A stretch of DNA of 30,000 nucleotides from the NCBI GenBank assembly GCA_016946835.1, contig JACVTC010000071.1, positions 800,001 through 830,000 of the forward strand, in the 5' to 3' direction. Shown piece by piece: positions 1 to 11,098 of this stretch; the stretch's first letter is position 1, and each line of letters opens with the position of its first letter. The stretch is from Neocallimastix lanati (nom. inval.). Lineage: Eukaryota > Neocallimastigomycota > Neocallimastigomycetes > Neocallimastigales > Neocallimastigaceae. The position numbers and the translations under genes are program-made. The notes under the pieces are model-generated. The model saw only the letters and a program-made list of their open reading frames with translations. It ran no database searches and was not told the origin of the DNA.

Positions 1-103
1 AAATTATTTCATAAATAAAAGAATTTCAAATATTTAATTTTAAATTATATAAATTTGCTTTTCTTTAATAATATTATATAATATATATATATATTATACT
101 TAC

Positions 104-1307
104 TTGCTTAATACTTTTAACATCATTAATACAACCTTTTAATTGATACATTTGACCAATGTAATTAATACCAATTAATAAAGCTTTCTACAATTTCAAA
201 TTTATATCGAAAATTAATAATAAAAATATATATATATATATTAATTAACAAGTTTTTTTTTTTCTTTTTAATATTGAAAATATTTTTGTAAATATATATA
301 TGAATATATATGAATATTTACCTTATTTCCATGACAATCTGAAATTTTGTGCTATTATATATAGAAAAAATATTCAATTTTAATGAAAAAAAAAAAAATA
401 TTATAATATTAATATTAATCTTTCTATTTTTTTTTATATAAGTTTTTTTAAAAAAAAAAAATAATAAATAATAATATATATTTGATATATATTATTTATT
501 ATTTTCATTATTTCTATTTTCTTAAATATATTATTTAGTTTAAACTATCCAATTATTTAATATATATAAATATTTAAATATTTTCTTTATATATGAACTT
601 TTATATAATTATATTTAATTGATTTTACAAACAAAAAAAAAAAAAATACTTACATCCTTGAAATATTGAGGTGGTGGTTGATAATAAACTGGTGCACTAT
701 TTATCATAGGCATATTATAAGGTTGTTGTTGATATGGTTGATTTCCATTATATTGAACAGCTAAATAAGGTTCACCAGGTCCGTTATATGGTGGATAAGG
801 ATTTCCATTATATGGGACAGCTAAATAGGGTTCACCAGGTCCGTTGTATGGTGGTTGAGCATATGAATTTGGTCTATTATCAAAACCATTAAATGAGAGA
901 GGGCGCTTATTATGAGGATCATAAGATGATGAAGTTGGTCTATCAAAAGTTAAAGAAATTCTATGATTTTGAGGGTAAGAAGATTGAGTAGTCGGTGGTA
1001 GGTCATAAGCACTATGTTGATTATAATTTGGATTTAAAGGTCCTTGTTGATAACCTTGAGGTGGATAAGGATTTTGTTGATAAGGACTGTAAGGACCTTG
1101 TTGATAATGAGAACCTGGTTGTTGATATTGAGAACCTGGTTGTTGATATTGAGAACCTGGTTGTTGATATTGAGAGCCTGGTTGTTGGTAATAAGAACCT
1201 TGTTGTTGATATGGTGGTTGTTGATAACTATTTTGTTGTTGTCCAAAATTAAATCCTGCTTGATCATAGCCCTGTGGAGGGTATGGATTATTTCCTCCGT
1301 ACATCAT
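104..1307 (-). CDS. Type I metacaspase, 5' part (exons 1-3, incomplete at the left edge)
   Basis: Cysteine protease of the caspase/metacaspase clan (cuts after Arg/Lys; linked in fungi to stress, cell death and protein-aggregate clearance). I read three exons, all joined in phase 0: 1307-654, 351-322 and 187-104. Exon 1 gives a 218-residue prodomain very rich in Gln, Pro, Tyr and Gly, with four QYQQPGS-like heptads (about residues 40-70) and a 20-residue repeat twice (about 152-189, GPGEPYLAV core). The 30-nt exon 2 encodes HKISDCHGNK, and exon 3 begins KALLIGINYIGQMYQLKGCI. This matches the start of the p20 domain in fungal metacaspases, where a short Cys-containing stretch precedes a KALLIGINY strand and a GC.NDV turn. 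The catalytic His and Cys should lie in later exons outside the window. Start taken at the first of two consecutive ATGs; the second is at 1304. The family call is firm; exon borders are read by eye. Confidence 0.85.
188..321 (-). other. Intron 2 of the metacaspase gene
   Basis: The minus-strand donor is GTAAAT (316-321) and the acceptor TAG (188-190), about 134 nt. It joins HGNK to KALLIGINY, the order found in fungal metacaspases. A third donor, GTAAGTA at 97-103, opens intron 3, whose acceptor is not found in positions 1-96. Confidence 0.75.
352..653 (-). other. Intron 1 of the metacaspase gene
   Basis: The donor on the minus strand is GTAAGTA (647-653) directly after the GAT codon; the acceptor is TAG (352-354). 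It is about 302 nt and almost pure A/T. Without splicing the reading frame runs into a poly-Phe tail and stops, so the intron is needed for the metacaspase core to follow in frame. Confidence 0.75.
741..860 (-). repeat. 60-bp tandem repeat in the metacaspase prodomain
   Basis: Two near-identical in-frame copies, starting at 741 and 801, encode the PPYNGPGEPYLAV unit twice. The length is a multiple of three, so copy-number change would not break the frame. Confidence 0.85.
1100..1196 (-). repeat. 21-bp tandem repeat in the metacaspase prodomain
   Basis: About four copies of a 21-bp unit encode QYQQPGS-type heptads. They differ by a few substitutions only, so they look recently expanded. The unit length preserves the frame. 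Confidence 0.85.
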
Positions 1308-3288
1308 TAGTTTTTTATTTTTTTAAAATAAAAAAAAAATATTGTAAATATATAAAAAGATTTATAGGAATACAAGCAAATAAAAAAAATAATAATTAAT
1401 ATAGTATTAATATTTTAATACTATATTTATAGTTTGGTCGTTTGTTTTAATTTGAATTATATTTATAATTAATTAAACAGTTATATTCAATAAAAAATAT
1501 ATATATATTTAAAATAATAATAAAATATAATTTAGAAAAATTTTTCAAAATGAAATTTTTTTTTTTTTCTTGGTTAAATATAAAAAAAATAAAAAAATGA
1601 AAAAAATTTTATTTTTAATAATAAATATTTTATAATATATAATAATTATTAAAAATTAAAATAAAAATTTTAGTATATTTTTTATTATTTAATAAATGAA
1701 TGGATATTATTATAAATAAATTAAATAATAAAATAATAAAATTTAAATGAATACAAAATGAATAAATAAATAAATTAATTATATAATAATTACTAATGAA
1801 TTTTATTCTGTAGTGTTTTATATCAACATGAATTAAATATTTTTAATTTTATTGGATGGATGAATATAATAATTGTTAAGTATTTGTCATTTATTTTATT
1901 TAATATGTATTGTATTATATATTAGAATTAAATTATTCTTTCATGACATGATTTATTAATTTATAATTTATAATATGTCATATATTATAAATGTCATATA
2001 TTAATTTAAATGATATTGATATTGTTTTAAATTTTAATTGGTATTAATTAAAAGAACTAATAGAATATTAACAATATAAAATAATAAAATATGATATAAA
2101 AAAAAAACTTCCAAAACTTTAAAAAAAAAAAAAAAAAAGATTAAACTAAACTTTTATTTTTTTCTAAAGAATTTTATAGAAATATATGAAATATATAAAT
2201 ATACATATATAATTTTATAAATTATAATATTTGTATTTTGAATTTATTGATAAAATATATATATGAAATATTTTTTTTTCTTTTTATTTTTAATACAATT
2301 ATACAATATCAATAATAAAATGATTTCATTAATATTTTTTTTTTACATTGTTTTAATTTTGTTTTAATATTATTCATTATTAAAAACAATTAATAATTAA
2401 TATTTTTTTTTTTGAAAATTATTATATTTATAATAATAATAGTACCAATACTCATAAATTCTTTTTTAATAATAAATTTTTACAACATGAAATAAAAAAA
2501 AAAATAAAATAAAATAAAATAAATAAATAATTTTATCAATTATTTAGAACATATCCAAAGAATATATTAAATCATCTTTTTTTTTTTCTCTTCATTTTAT
2601 GTTTTTTTTCTTTTTAAAAAATTATATAAATCCAAGAAATGAATTTAATTAATAATAATTGAAAAAAATAAATAAATATATTAAAAAGTTAATTATACAA
2701 AAAAAAAAAAAAAACTATAAATATTTAAATTATTTATATATATAATAAAACTTATAAAAATTATTATTCTATTTGAATTTTCACAAAAATTTTTTTCTAA
2801 TTAAATATATATAATTACATATTTTTTTTTATCATATTATTCTATCTTTTTTTTTTATAACATTTGTCATATAATATATTTTTATGTTCATATTTATATA
2901 TATTTATATAAAAATTTTTCATTAAACATAAATTAATTTTATTTTTATTATATTAACATTATATTTTAATATATGAAAAATTTATGACAATTTAAATGTC
3001 AAAAATTTTTTTTATTATATTTTTCCATGAAATTAAATTATTAAAAAAAATATTAAGGTTAGAAGATATTACTTTTGTGATATAAAATAGTCAGATATAT
3101 AATTTTAGTATTTTATTATTAATATATTAAAAAGCATTGACTATTATTAATATACATTAACTTTCATATTTATAATAATAAAGCAAGTACTCTAGCTTAA
3201 AAATAATAATTTTATTAAGTTATTAATTTATTAAAATAGAATATTTTTAAAAATTATAAAACATAAATATATATATATTTTAAAGAAG
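1308..3288. other. AT-rich intergenic DNA, no gene seen
   Basis: Upstream region of the metacaspase gene on the minus strand. It holds many short A or T homopolymers and TA-rich stretches. I see no open frame with protein-like composition and no RNA gene. The promoter must lie near 1308-1500 but no distinct element stands out. Confidence 0.6.
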
Positions 3289-3341
3289 AAATTCACCATT
3301 TCATTAGGTACAGCACCTCGTTCTAAGTATAAATTGACTGC
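3289..3341 (-). pseudogene. Possible ankyrin-repeat remnant
   Basis: A short minus-strand frame reads AVNLYLERGAVPNEMVNF, close to the second helix and loop of an ankyrin repeat (usual pattern LLLERGADPN). The surrounding 3290-3400 is visibly less AT-extreme than its neighbours. No continuous frame extends it, so it is at best a fragment. Ankyrin proteins are abundant in fungi of this kind; the match is short and could be chance. Confidence 0.3.
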
Positions 3342-4660
3342 AAAGAATTATTATAACTCTTTTGAGTAGTTCATCTAAAGTTAAAAAGTGAATTTTTTTT
3401 TTATCTTTAAACAAAGTGAAAAGATTTTTTTAATGTAATTTAACTATATTAATCCAATATTTAAAAAAAATAGAACATTCAAATATTCATTGATTTAGAT
3501 AACATTTGGAATAATTTTTCATAAGTCTTCCACTTCCAATAGCAATGAACAGTCTTATATTATAATTAACATCTTTAAATTTTACGATTAGATTCTAAAT
3601 TGTAATTTATAATGAAAGATAAAAATTAAAAAAAAAAAGGTAAAACTAAGATAAAAAATTCTAAATGGTAGTAAAATTAGGGAAATAATAAATATTATAT
3701 GTATATATTCATTGTAATATATGTGAATTTATTAAGCTATTTTAAAAAAATAGTAACAATTATATCAATAAAAAAAACCATATTTACTTTTTATTAAAAA
3801 AAAAAAAAAAAAGAAAAATTGTATATATATATGAGATAGTGATTTGTAGTACCGGAATATTCAAAACAAAAATAATTTTTTAAAAGTTACCATACAAAAT
3901 ATGCATATAATAACAAATACAATGAATATTCACTATAAATATTTATATTTAATATAATAATTTTATTAAGAAGGTATTCTTTCAAAACCTCTACCATTTC
4001 TTTATTATTATTTTGAGAAAAAATAAATAAACTGAACAATATCAATGACCTCCAGAATAAAATTTATATAAAAATAATATTAAAGAAAATGATTTAAAAA
4101 AATCATAATAAACCAATTATAATAATGTTACAAATGAAAAAAATGTGAAATTAATAGAAAAAAAATGCTCTTTTCCAACAATTTTTTTATTTTATATTAG
4201 ATGACTAAAAATATTAAAAATATTTAGTCAAGGAATTTATAAATAAATTATTTTATTAATTATTATATAACAGAATATTTAAATTAATAACTTATAAAAA
4301 TGATTATTCAGTAATATAATATTGTATTAATAATAATTTAATATTTAATAGTAAAATATTGTTTTAATTATTATATTAATTTGTTTAATATCTAATAAAA
4401 ATATATAATTCAAATCAATTTTTGCTTTTCATACTAAAATGGTTTACCCTTCATTTCATTTATTATTTAATATAACTTTTTTCCTTTTTAAAAAAAAATA
4501 AAAGGTAGTGCAATCAAAATGAAATTGCTTAGAACTTATTTTAAATAAAATATTCAATAGTTTCAATATTTCACAACATTTAACTGTTTTATACACTTAT
4601 ATATAAATAATATAAATCTATTATAATAAGTAAGTCTAGTATATTATATTATTCATAATA
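3342..4660. other. AT-rich intergenic DNA, no gene seen
   Basis: Some patches (about 3480-3600 and 4430-4560) are slightly richer in G/C than the background and may be decayed sequence, but no protein pattern could be read in either strand. Confidence 0.5.
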
Positions 4661-4707
<47 letters not shown>

Positions 4708-4948
4708 ATTCCAATGATTTTTTATATGATAAATTTTATATATTTAATATTCAATTTAAGTGTATTCTAAATATATTTTATTTTATTTTATTTTATTTTA
4801 TTTTATTTTATTTTATTTTATTTTATTTTATTTTATTTTATTTTATTTTATTTTATTTTTATTGATACTTTACTCTTTTATACTATTTCACCATTTATTT
4901 TATTTTATTTTTTTTATTTCCATTTTATTCTTTCTTTCTTTCTTTCTT

Positions 4949-4995
<47 letters not shown>

Positions 4996-5000
4996 TATGT
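4661..5000. repeat. Cluster of microsatellites
   Basis: In order: twelve TAAA units (4661-4708), about seventeen TTTTA units (4774-4858), a short TTTC run (about 4930-4950) and a T homopolymer to 4994, followed by a few TG dinucleotides. Low-complexity frames crossing it (Phe/Ile/Leu/Tyr only) are not genes. Confidence 0.9.
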
Positions 5001-5116
5001 GTGTGTATGCTGTTTATCAGAATTAATAAGAGTATACTTTACTAATATATATTGTATATTATATCAAACAAAATTTTTATTAATTATGATTTAATATATA
5101 TATATAAAAAAAAAAA

Positions 5117-5160
5117 AAAGGACTTATTCAAAAGGACTTATTCAAAAGGACTTATTCAAA
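5117..5160 (+). repeat. 14-bp tandem repeat, three copies
   Basis: The unit GGACTTATTCAAAA is repeated three times in direct succession just after a 13-A run. No link to a gene is visible. Confidence 0.85.
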
Positions 5161-5189
5161 TCCTTACAAATTAATAAAAATTTAATTTA

Positions 5190-5695
5190 ATTTTATTTAT
5201 TTACTTATTTATTTATTTATTAATTACATGAATATTTTTATTTTAAAAAACACACAGTTAATAAAATAACAAATATTATTTGTCCAATTTGAACATAATA
5301 ATGTTTTAAATAGCAATATGAAATAAAAAATAATATTCAAAGTGAAGTATATAAATAAATTCAGAAAAAAGTTCATATGCAACAAACCTCACCTCCAGAT
5401 TATAAGATTTCAATTTAAAGAAATTCTTATTCCGGATTAAGGTTTGAATTGATTAACTGAAAAAGAAATTATGGTCTTCTCCATCAGAGGCATTGATCCT
5501 GCTGGCCTGTCTTGCTGCATTTTTAGCAATGACGCTACTGGTTAGTTTGCTCTTATACGGTCGGAGAGAATACTATTCCTAGACATAATTTCTATAAAGA
5601 GAGCCGAAGATCTCATCAAGAATGGCGTTTTAGAATAATCACCAGAAATGATTTGGTTATTAAACAAAACATCTCCTTCCTTTTTATAATTTAAA
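5190..5695 (-). repeat. Dispersed coding-derived repeat, copy A
   Basis: Read on the minus strand, this segment aligns by eye with the plus strand at 18645-19140 over about 500 bp with small indels. Shared blocks include GTGATTATTCTAAAAC, CTCTCTTTATA, CTAACCAG, AGACAGGCCAG and a 61-bp block (5385-5445) with four mismatches. The 5' part looks coding-derived; the 3' part is A/T-rich non-coding DNA that is nevertheless aligned. The homology fades beyond roughly 5190 and 5700. It is probably one member of a larger family. Confidence 0.8.
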
Positions 5696-5760
5696 CCAAC
5701 AATGTCTGTATCTCTGTATCTCTTCCACCAAGAAGGAAGTAACATAATCAATAATCAGTA
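5460..5760 (-). pseudogene. Broken coding segment of an unidentified protein family (within copy A)
   Basis: A minus-strand frame from 5751 reads MIMLLPSWWKRYRDTDIVG, then ISGDYSKTPFLMRSSALFIE, and stops at 5542-5544. A second frame, shifted by one base, carries on with KLTSSVIAKNAARQ and ends at a TAA near 5460. The other genomic copy keeps both pieces at protein level: ISGDYSKTPFLGRFVALFIK and VRQARRANDSEGEVRNFF. Conservation across two frames suggests an originally single frame broken by a frameshift. I do not recognise the family. Tryptophan-, arginine- and serine-containing text in such AT-rich DNA argues against a random frame. Confidence 0.5.
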
Positions 5761-5802
5761 CCACATTGCATAAGTATTTACACACTTTTATTCAGAAAAT
5801 TT

Positions 5803-6343
<541 letters not shown>

Positions 6344-6479
6344 TACACACCATTACTTCTATCAGAATCAATACTTGATTCTATATTATTCATATCTGTA
6401 GCAACAGTGCTTACATTACTATTTGATATTGGACAATATTCGGTAATTCCAAAAAAAAATTCATAAAGAATTTCAATAT

Positions 6480-6800
6480 CCATATAAATATTTCATTTGA
6501 AATTCGCGGAAAAGATAGCAATTAAAAAAACAATTAAAAAACCAATGTTCCAATCGTGGATTACTATTTTCTCTATAACAATAAGAATATCGTTCTGGAC
6601 AGTGGTCTTCAATCATATAAGCAGCCTTGACAACATGAGCATCGATATCTGGCACGAAGTACCCACAGGAAACCAATGCTATATTCAGGATACTTAAAGT
6701 TGAGCTTTAAGTAATCTCTTGTTTTCTCATATTCATTTTTCTTATATGCCTTAGTCTTGATTGATTTTCTTTCCATACCTCTTTCCAAGTAAAAGTTTAC
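6480..6800 (-). pseudogene. Broken coding segment of unknown family
   Basis: Two adjacent minus-strand frames have protein-like composition. The upstream one (about 6790-6655) includes YKKNEYEKTRDYLKLNFKYP followed by EYSIGFLWVLRAR. After a one-base shift the next reads SCGYFVPDIDAHVVKAAYMI and EDHCPERYSYCYRENSNPRL, to about 6490. Together they suggest one gene broken by a frameshift. It may be the 5' part of the gene whose 3' part lies in copy A, with the AAT microsatellite between. No known domain is recognised. Confidence 0.4.
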
Positions 6801-6884
6801 AATCTTTTTTTTTTTTTTTTTTAGTGGAAATTTATCTAATTTGTCTACTAAAATTTTTACTTTTTTTTATCCCATTTATATAGA

Positions 6885-7049
6885 ATAGGTGAAACAAAAT
6901 TACTTTTAATGAGTTGTATTAAAATAGAGCAAATAAAATTGGCCTAACTTTATATGAAGCATCATGCTCAAATCATCTATTATGATTAAAATGATTACTT
7001 TACTTTAATTGAAAATGTGTCAACAGAACTTGTTAAATATATTAGATAA
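6885..7049 (+). pseudogene. Decayed ankyrin-repeat gene fragment
   Basis: One plus-strand frame reads IGETKLLLMSCIKIEQIKLA, stop, LYMKHHAQIIYYD, stop, NDYFTLIENVSTELVKYIR, stop. The spacing and residues follow the ankyrin consensus: GETPL, then helix, then KHGADINYYD, then NDYTPL, then ELVKYL about 33 residues on. Two in-frame stops and the lack of flanking repeats show it is no longer functional. Ankyrin repeats mediate protein contacts; the parent protein cannot be inferred. Confidence 0.55.
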
Positions 7050-7059
7050 AATAATAATG

Positions 7060-7511
7060 AAATCACTACTCACAAAAAAAAAAAAAAAAGTAATATTGTT
7101 CCTTCAAATCGGTTAGATCTCTTAAGACTAATATAAAATTATCATTTTTTAAAAAAAATAAAGAACGATTTTGTAAATACCTTATTATTCTACTTATTAA
7201 AACAAAATAAGGACAAAATTATCAATTTTTTAATTCGTTGTGGATCATTGTATCTATAAATAAAAAATATAAATATACCTATATTCGTAGTACACTATTA
7301 AAAATTTGAAAGATTAAAAATTTCAAAATAAGAAATATATAAATATTAATAATTTAATCATTATGTAAAGATGAAATGTAAAATAAAGAAAATTATTTAA
7401 ATAAAATTATTATTATTAATATTATTATTATTATTATTATTATTTTATTTTTATTAATTTGAGTACTAATTTCTAATTCTATTCTATTAAAAAATACATT
7501 TATTTATTTAT

Positions 7512-7546
<35 letters not shown>

Positions 7547-7715
7547 TATTTTTATATAATATATTAAAAGGTTTAAAATATTTGAAAATTTTATTTTTCA
7601 AAAAAGTATTCACTAAAAAAAAAAAAAAAAATTATTCGTACTATCAAACTATATAATTACAAAGTTTCAATAATAAATACATATATAAAACATTTAATTT
7701 TCTTTTTTTTTCTTT
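7060..7715. other. AT-rich intergenic DNA downstream of the GPCR gene
   Basis: Contains an ATT run near 7410-7445, a TA dinucleotide run near 7518-7542 and A/T homopolymers. It should include the 3' end of the GPCR transcript; no single polyadenylation signal can be chosen among the many A/T-rich candidates. Confidence 0.5.
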
Positions 7716-10215
7716 TTAAATCAATGTATTACTTCTATTCCTTTTTAATGTAGGTACAGTTGATTCTCTATTACGTGATATAGAGGAATTTTTATTTAAA
7801 GTGCTGTTACTACCATTCATAGTTTTATTTGAACTTCTAGAGAAAAGTGAAAAATTTAATGTAACATATTTTTTAAGATCAACACTGCTACCTCTTACGC
7901 TATCATATTTTGGATTTATCAAAATATTTAAAACTCTTGAACCAACTAAAATATAAATGCAAAATAACACCATTATATCATTATATATTGTTAATATAAA
8001 GAAGAATTTAAAGAATATTCCTTCATCAAAAATTGTTATCATGAAGTTTATCATAAAATCATTGACATTCATAAAAAATACCACAAAAACATAGCAAATA
8101 TCTCCAAATTTTTTGGAAAAACTTCCGGTACAAATAATCATAAATAATAATGCAATAAACTATTAAAACCAAAATAAATAAATAGATAAATAAAATAATA
8201 TATATATATATTAATAATTAGATTAATTTTATTTGTATTGTATATTTTTTTAATTTATATTATATAAAAATATATTATTATTATTATTTATTTATTTATT
8301 TTCTTACGATAATATTATTATAGGTAAAATAAATATCCGAATCAATTTTATTATTTGAATAATAAATATATGGCATTCTTGATTCTCTGACACCTCCAGT
8401 CATCTTATAATATACTTTACTAGTGAAAGCAATAACCGCTCTATAGATTGTAGATATTGATATTAAAACGATAGTAATAATCATAAGTCTTTTATTTGTT
8501 AATGAGTTTGATAAAAATGTTTTAACTTTAAAAATACGGAAAATACGATAGGTAACCACAAACATTGGTATAAAAATTAAACCATTATTAACTGTATTAT
8601 ATATTAATATAAATCTAATTTTAAAATAGGAATAAGGAGGTAAACGGAATAACGGTTTGAATAAACTCATTGAAATACCAAATACAATCATATTACAAAA
8701 TGATGGTGAAATAATTTTAATTGAAGGATGATCTCTAAATTTATTGGTGAAATAAATAGTTCCAAAAGACATAATAAGAGATATAAAAGCAAATACATAT
8801 GAAAAGAATATATACCAATTAAAACCTTCACCATTTGTTACTAAATATTTAATGTTATATAATACATGCTTTATTACATCAAAGTCTTCTTGTTTACCTG
8901 AATCCAAATAATATCTTAGTTTTAATGGCAAAAAGCATTCCACTTCAAAATATGGAACGGCATATTTCGAAGGGTTAAAAACATCTTTAATATAAATTTT
9001 ATTCATGGTTTCCAGATATTCACACATCATGGGGAATTCATCACAATATCTTTTTATTTGATCATCTGAATCTTTTTTCTTTAAATCAAATGTAGGAATA
9101 CCACCAAAAGTTTCTGCTCTAAAAAGCTGCATTTCTTTTGAAGTTAATACCTTGGCAATTTCTGTAAAAACTTTTGCTGATAATTCTTTACCAACACGTG
9201 CTTTATTAGCCACCAAGTATCTATGAAATAGATTTGTGGTTTTTTTTGGAGGAAGAGTAAAAGAAACTTCTGTTTTATTACTCCATACAATATCATATAA
9301 AGAGGCTTTTCCTCTTAAGAAAGTTGATTTTTTATCAGTAAAGACTGAAAAGGCTTTTTCTCTTTTTAAGCTGGTAGATTGGGAAGGTTTATTTTCTGTA
9401 TATTTGCGTGTTAAGTTAAAAAAATTTCTAATTAATTCATCCCCTGTCGTATTAAGGAATATATTATAAAAATTTGAATCATATTCTTTGTTAAAATTAC
9501 GATGATTACTAATATATTCAACGAAAAATCCTAGTAAATCGGTTTCCACACCTAAAGCAATTTTTAAAGGTGCAGAAGGTGGAGATTTCAATTCATCTAC
9601 TAAATCATCCCATGTTTTATAACCTATATTTTCTACAATACTTATAGCTTTTTCATCATCATTATGATAATATAATCCTTCAAAATCAATATCAAATGGC
9701 AAACCATAAATATGACCATCATATTTTCCTTCTTTATATTGTTTAGGATTATGGAAATCCATTTCCTCATCATTAATATAATCTTTATAATCCATTAATA
9801 AGGTAAGTGAAGGATAATCTATGTTAACATAATATGGAACATAAGTGGCGCTCATTATTCCTATATCATCAAAAAAAATACGATCATCCATGACCATAAA
9901 ATCAAATCCATCCTCACCCAAAAATTTAACATAATTCCTTTCTAAGTTTGCATAGGAACCATCCCACCATGAATAATTAAAAAATAAAAATTTAATTACA
10001 ATATCTTCATTTTTAAGAATAGGATTATCTTTTGCTATTTTTTGAAAATATTCCCAGGATAACTCAGAATATTTTTTTTCAAAATCCTTAGGAAGAGTAT
10101 ATGGATATTCTGGTTGAGGAACTGATACAAAAATTTCACTTTGAGCACGGACTATCTTATTTGTTAAATATAATATAATCCATAATAACACACTACATAA
10201 TGGTTTTTTATTCAT
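7716..10215 (-). CDS. Class C-type (GABA-B-like) GPCR with extracellular solute-binding domain
   Basis: Predicted cell-surface receptor of 783 residues from two exons, 10215-8308 and 8159-7716, joined in phase 0. Residues 1-24 are a signal peptide ending at VRA. Residues about 25-460 resemble bacterial ABC-transporter sugar-binding proteins (SBP_bac_1/MalE-like): IYGLPFDIDFEGLYYHND (169-186) matches the usual YGLP-D-EGLYYN motif, with GKASLYDIVW (302-311) and FGGIPTF (370-376). Seven hydrophobic segments follow at about 467-490, 500-522, 533-557, 577-600, 628-650, 657-677 and 685-708. A Ser/Asn/Arg-rich cytoplasmic tail (709-783) could be phosphorylated. The fifth helix is encoded across the splice junction, which supports the intron. 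The ligand is unknown; the fold suggests a sugar or oligosaccharide released by plant-wall degradation. It stands alone, with AT-rich DNA on both sides. Confidence 0.85.
8160..8307 (-). other. Intron of the GPCR gene
   Basis: Minus-strand donor GTAAGA (8302-8307) after an Ile codon; acceptor TAG (8160-8162) before a Phe codon; about 148 nt. Splicing removes an in-frame stop and completes the fifth transmembrane helix (TYNNII + FIALLFMIIC). Confidence 0.8.
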
Positions 10216-11098
10216 TTTTTTTATTCTGACTTCTTTTGTTACAATTATTAAAATTCAAGTATAAAAAAAGTTACAAATATATATATATTTTTATTTTATG
10301 AATTAATTTTTAGTCTTATTCATAAATAATATAATTATTAAAATAATAAAAACATTTTTTTTTTTTTTTTTTTTTCATTAAAAAATTTTAAATTTATTAT
10401 ATATATATAAATAATGTTTTTATGTATCACCATTAAAAAAAATTTTATCCCTTAAGGAAAAAGGACAAATTGTAACTCTAATTTAAATAAATAAATTATC
10501 TTTAAATAAATACATTATTTTTTTTATATTATTTTTAATTATAATATATATAATTATATGATAATTATTCTGTTACATATTTTGTAATTGGAATAAAAAA
10601 ATTTTTTTTTTTGTTTCATATATTTTATTTGTATATCATAATTTAAGACATAAAATAATTAATACAATAAATTATATTAAAATAAACTAAAATAACTTTT
10701 AATAAAATTATTTGTAAAAAATAAAATAAAAAAATATTTATGTAGTATAAAAAGAGCAAATTATTAATAAAAAAAATAATAATAAAAAAAAATAGTATTA
10801 ATAAAAATAAAATAAAGCAACATAATTAAAAAAAATAAAAAAATAAAATAATAGTAATAAAAAAAAAATAAAATAAAATAGTATTAATAAAATTAAAGTA
10901 AAATAAAATAATATTAATAAAGAAAAAAAAAAATTAAATTAAAATTAACATTATTTATTTATAAATCATAATATAAAGCATAATAAAGTATAAAATATAA
11001 TTATACATATATAATTTTAATAATATAATATCAAAATTAAAAAAAATAAAATAAAATTAAATAAAATTAAATAAAATAATTATTGTCATAATTATTTT
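10216..11098. other. AT-rich intergenic DNA upstream of the GPCR gene
   Basis: A T run near 10355-10375 and, from 10780 to 10930, irregular AAAAT/AATAATAAA repetition. No coding or RNA gene pattern is seen. The GPCR promoter must lie at the left end, but no distinct element stands out. Confidence 0.5.

Noticed and set aside
995-1310. Frames on the opposite or shifted strand of the metacaspase exon
   Set aside because: Shadows of the repeated Gln/Pro/Tyr codons; composition and repeat pattern follow exon 1.
4760-5026. Open frame of 88 codons, Phe/Ile/Leu/Tyr only
   Set aside because: It is the translation of TTTTA pentamers and a T homopolymer; no protein-like composition.
9236-9469. 77-codon plus-strand frame inside the GPCR gene
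   Set aside because: Antisense shadow of the well-supported receptor exon.
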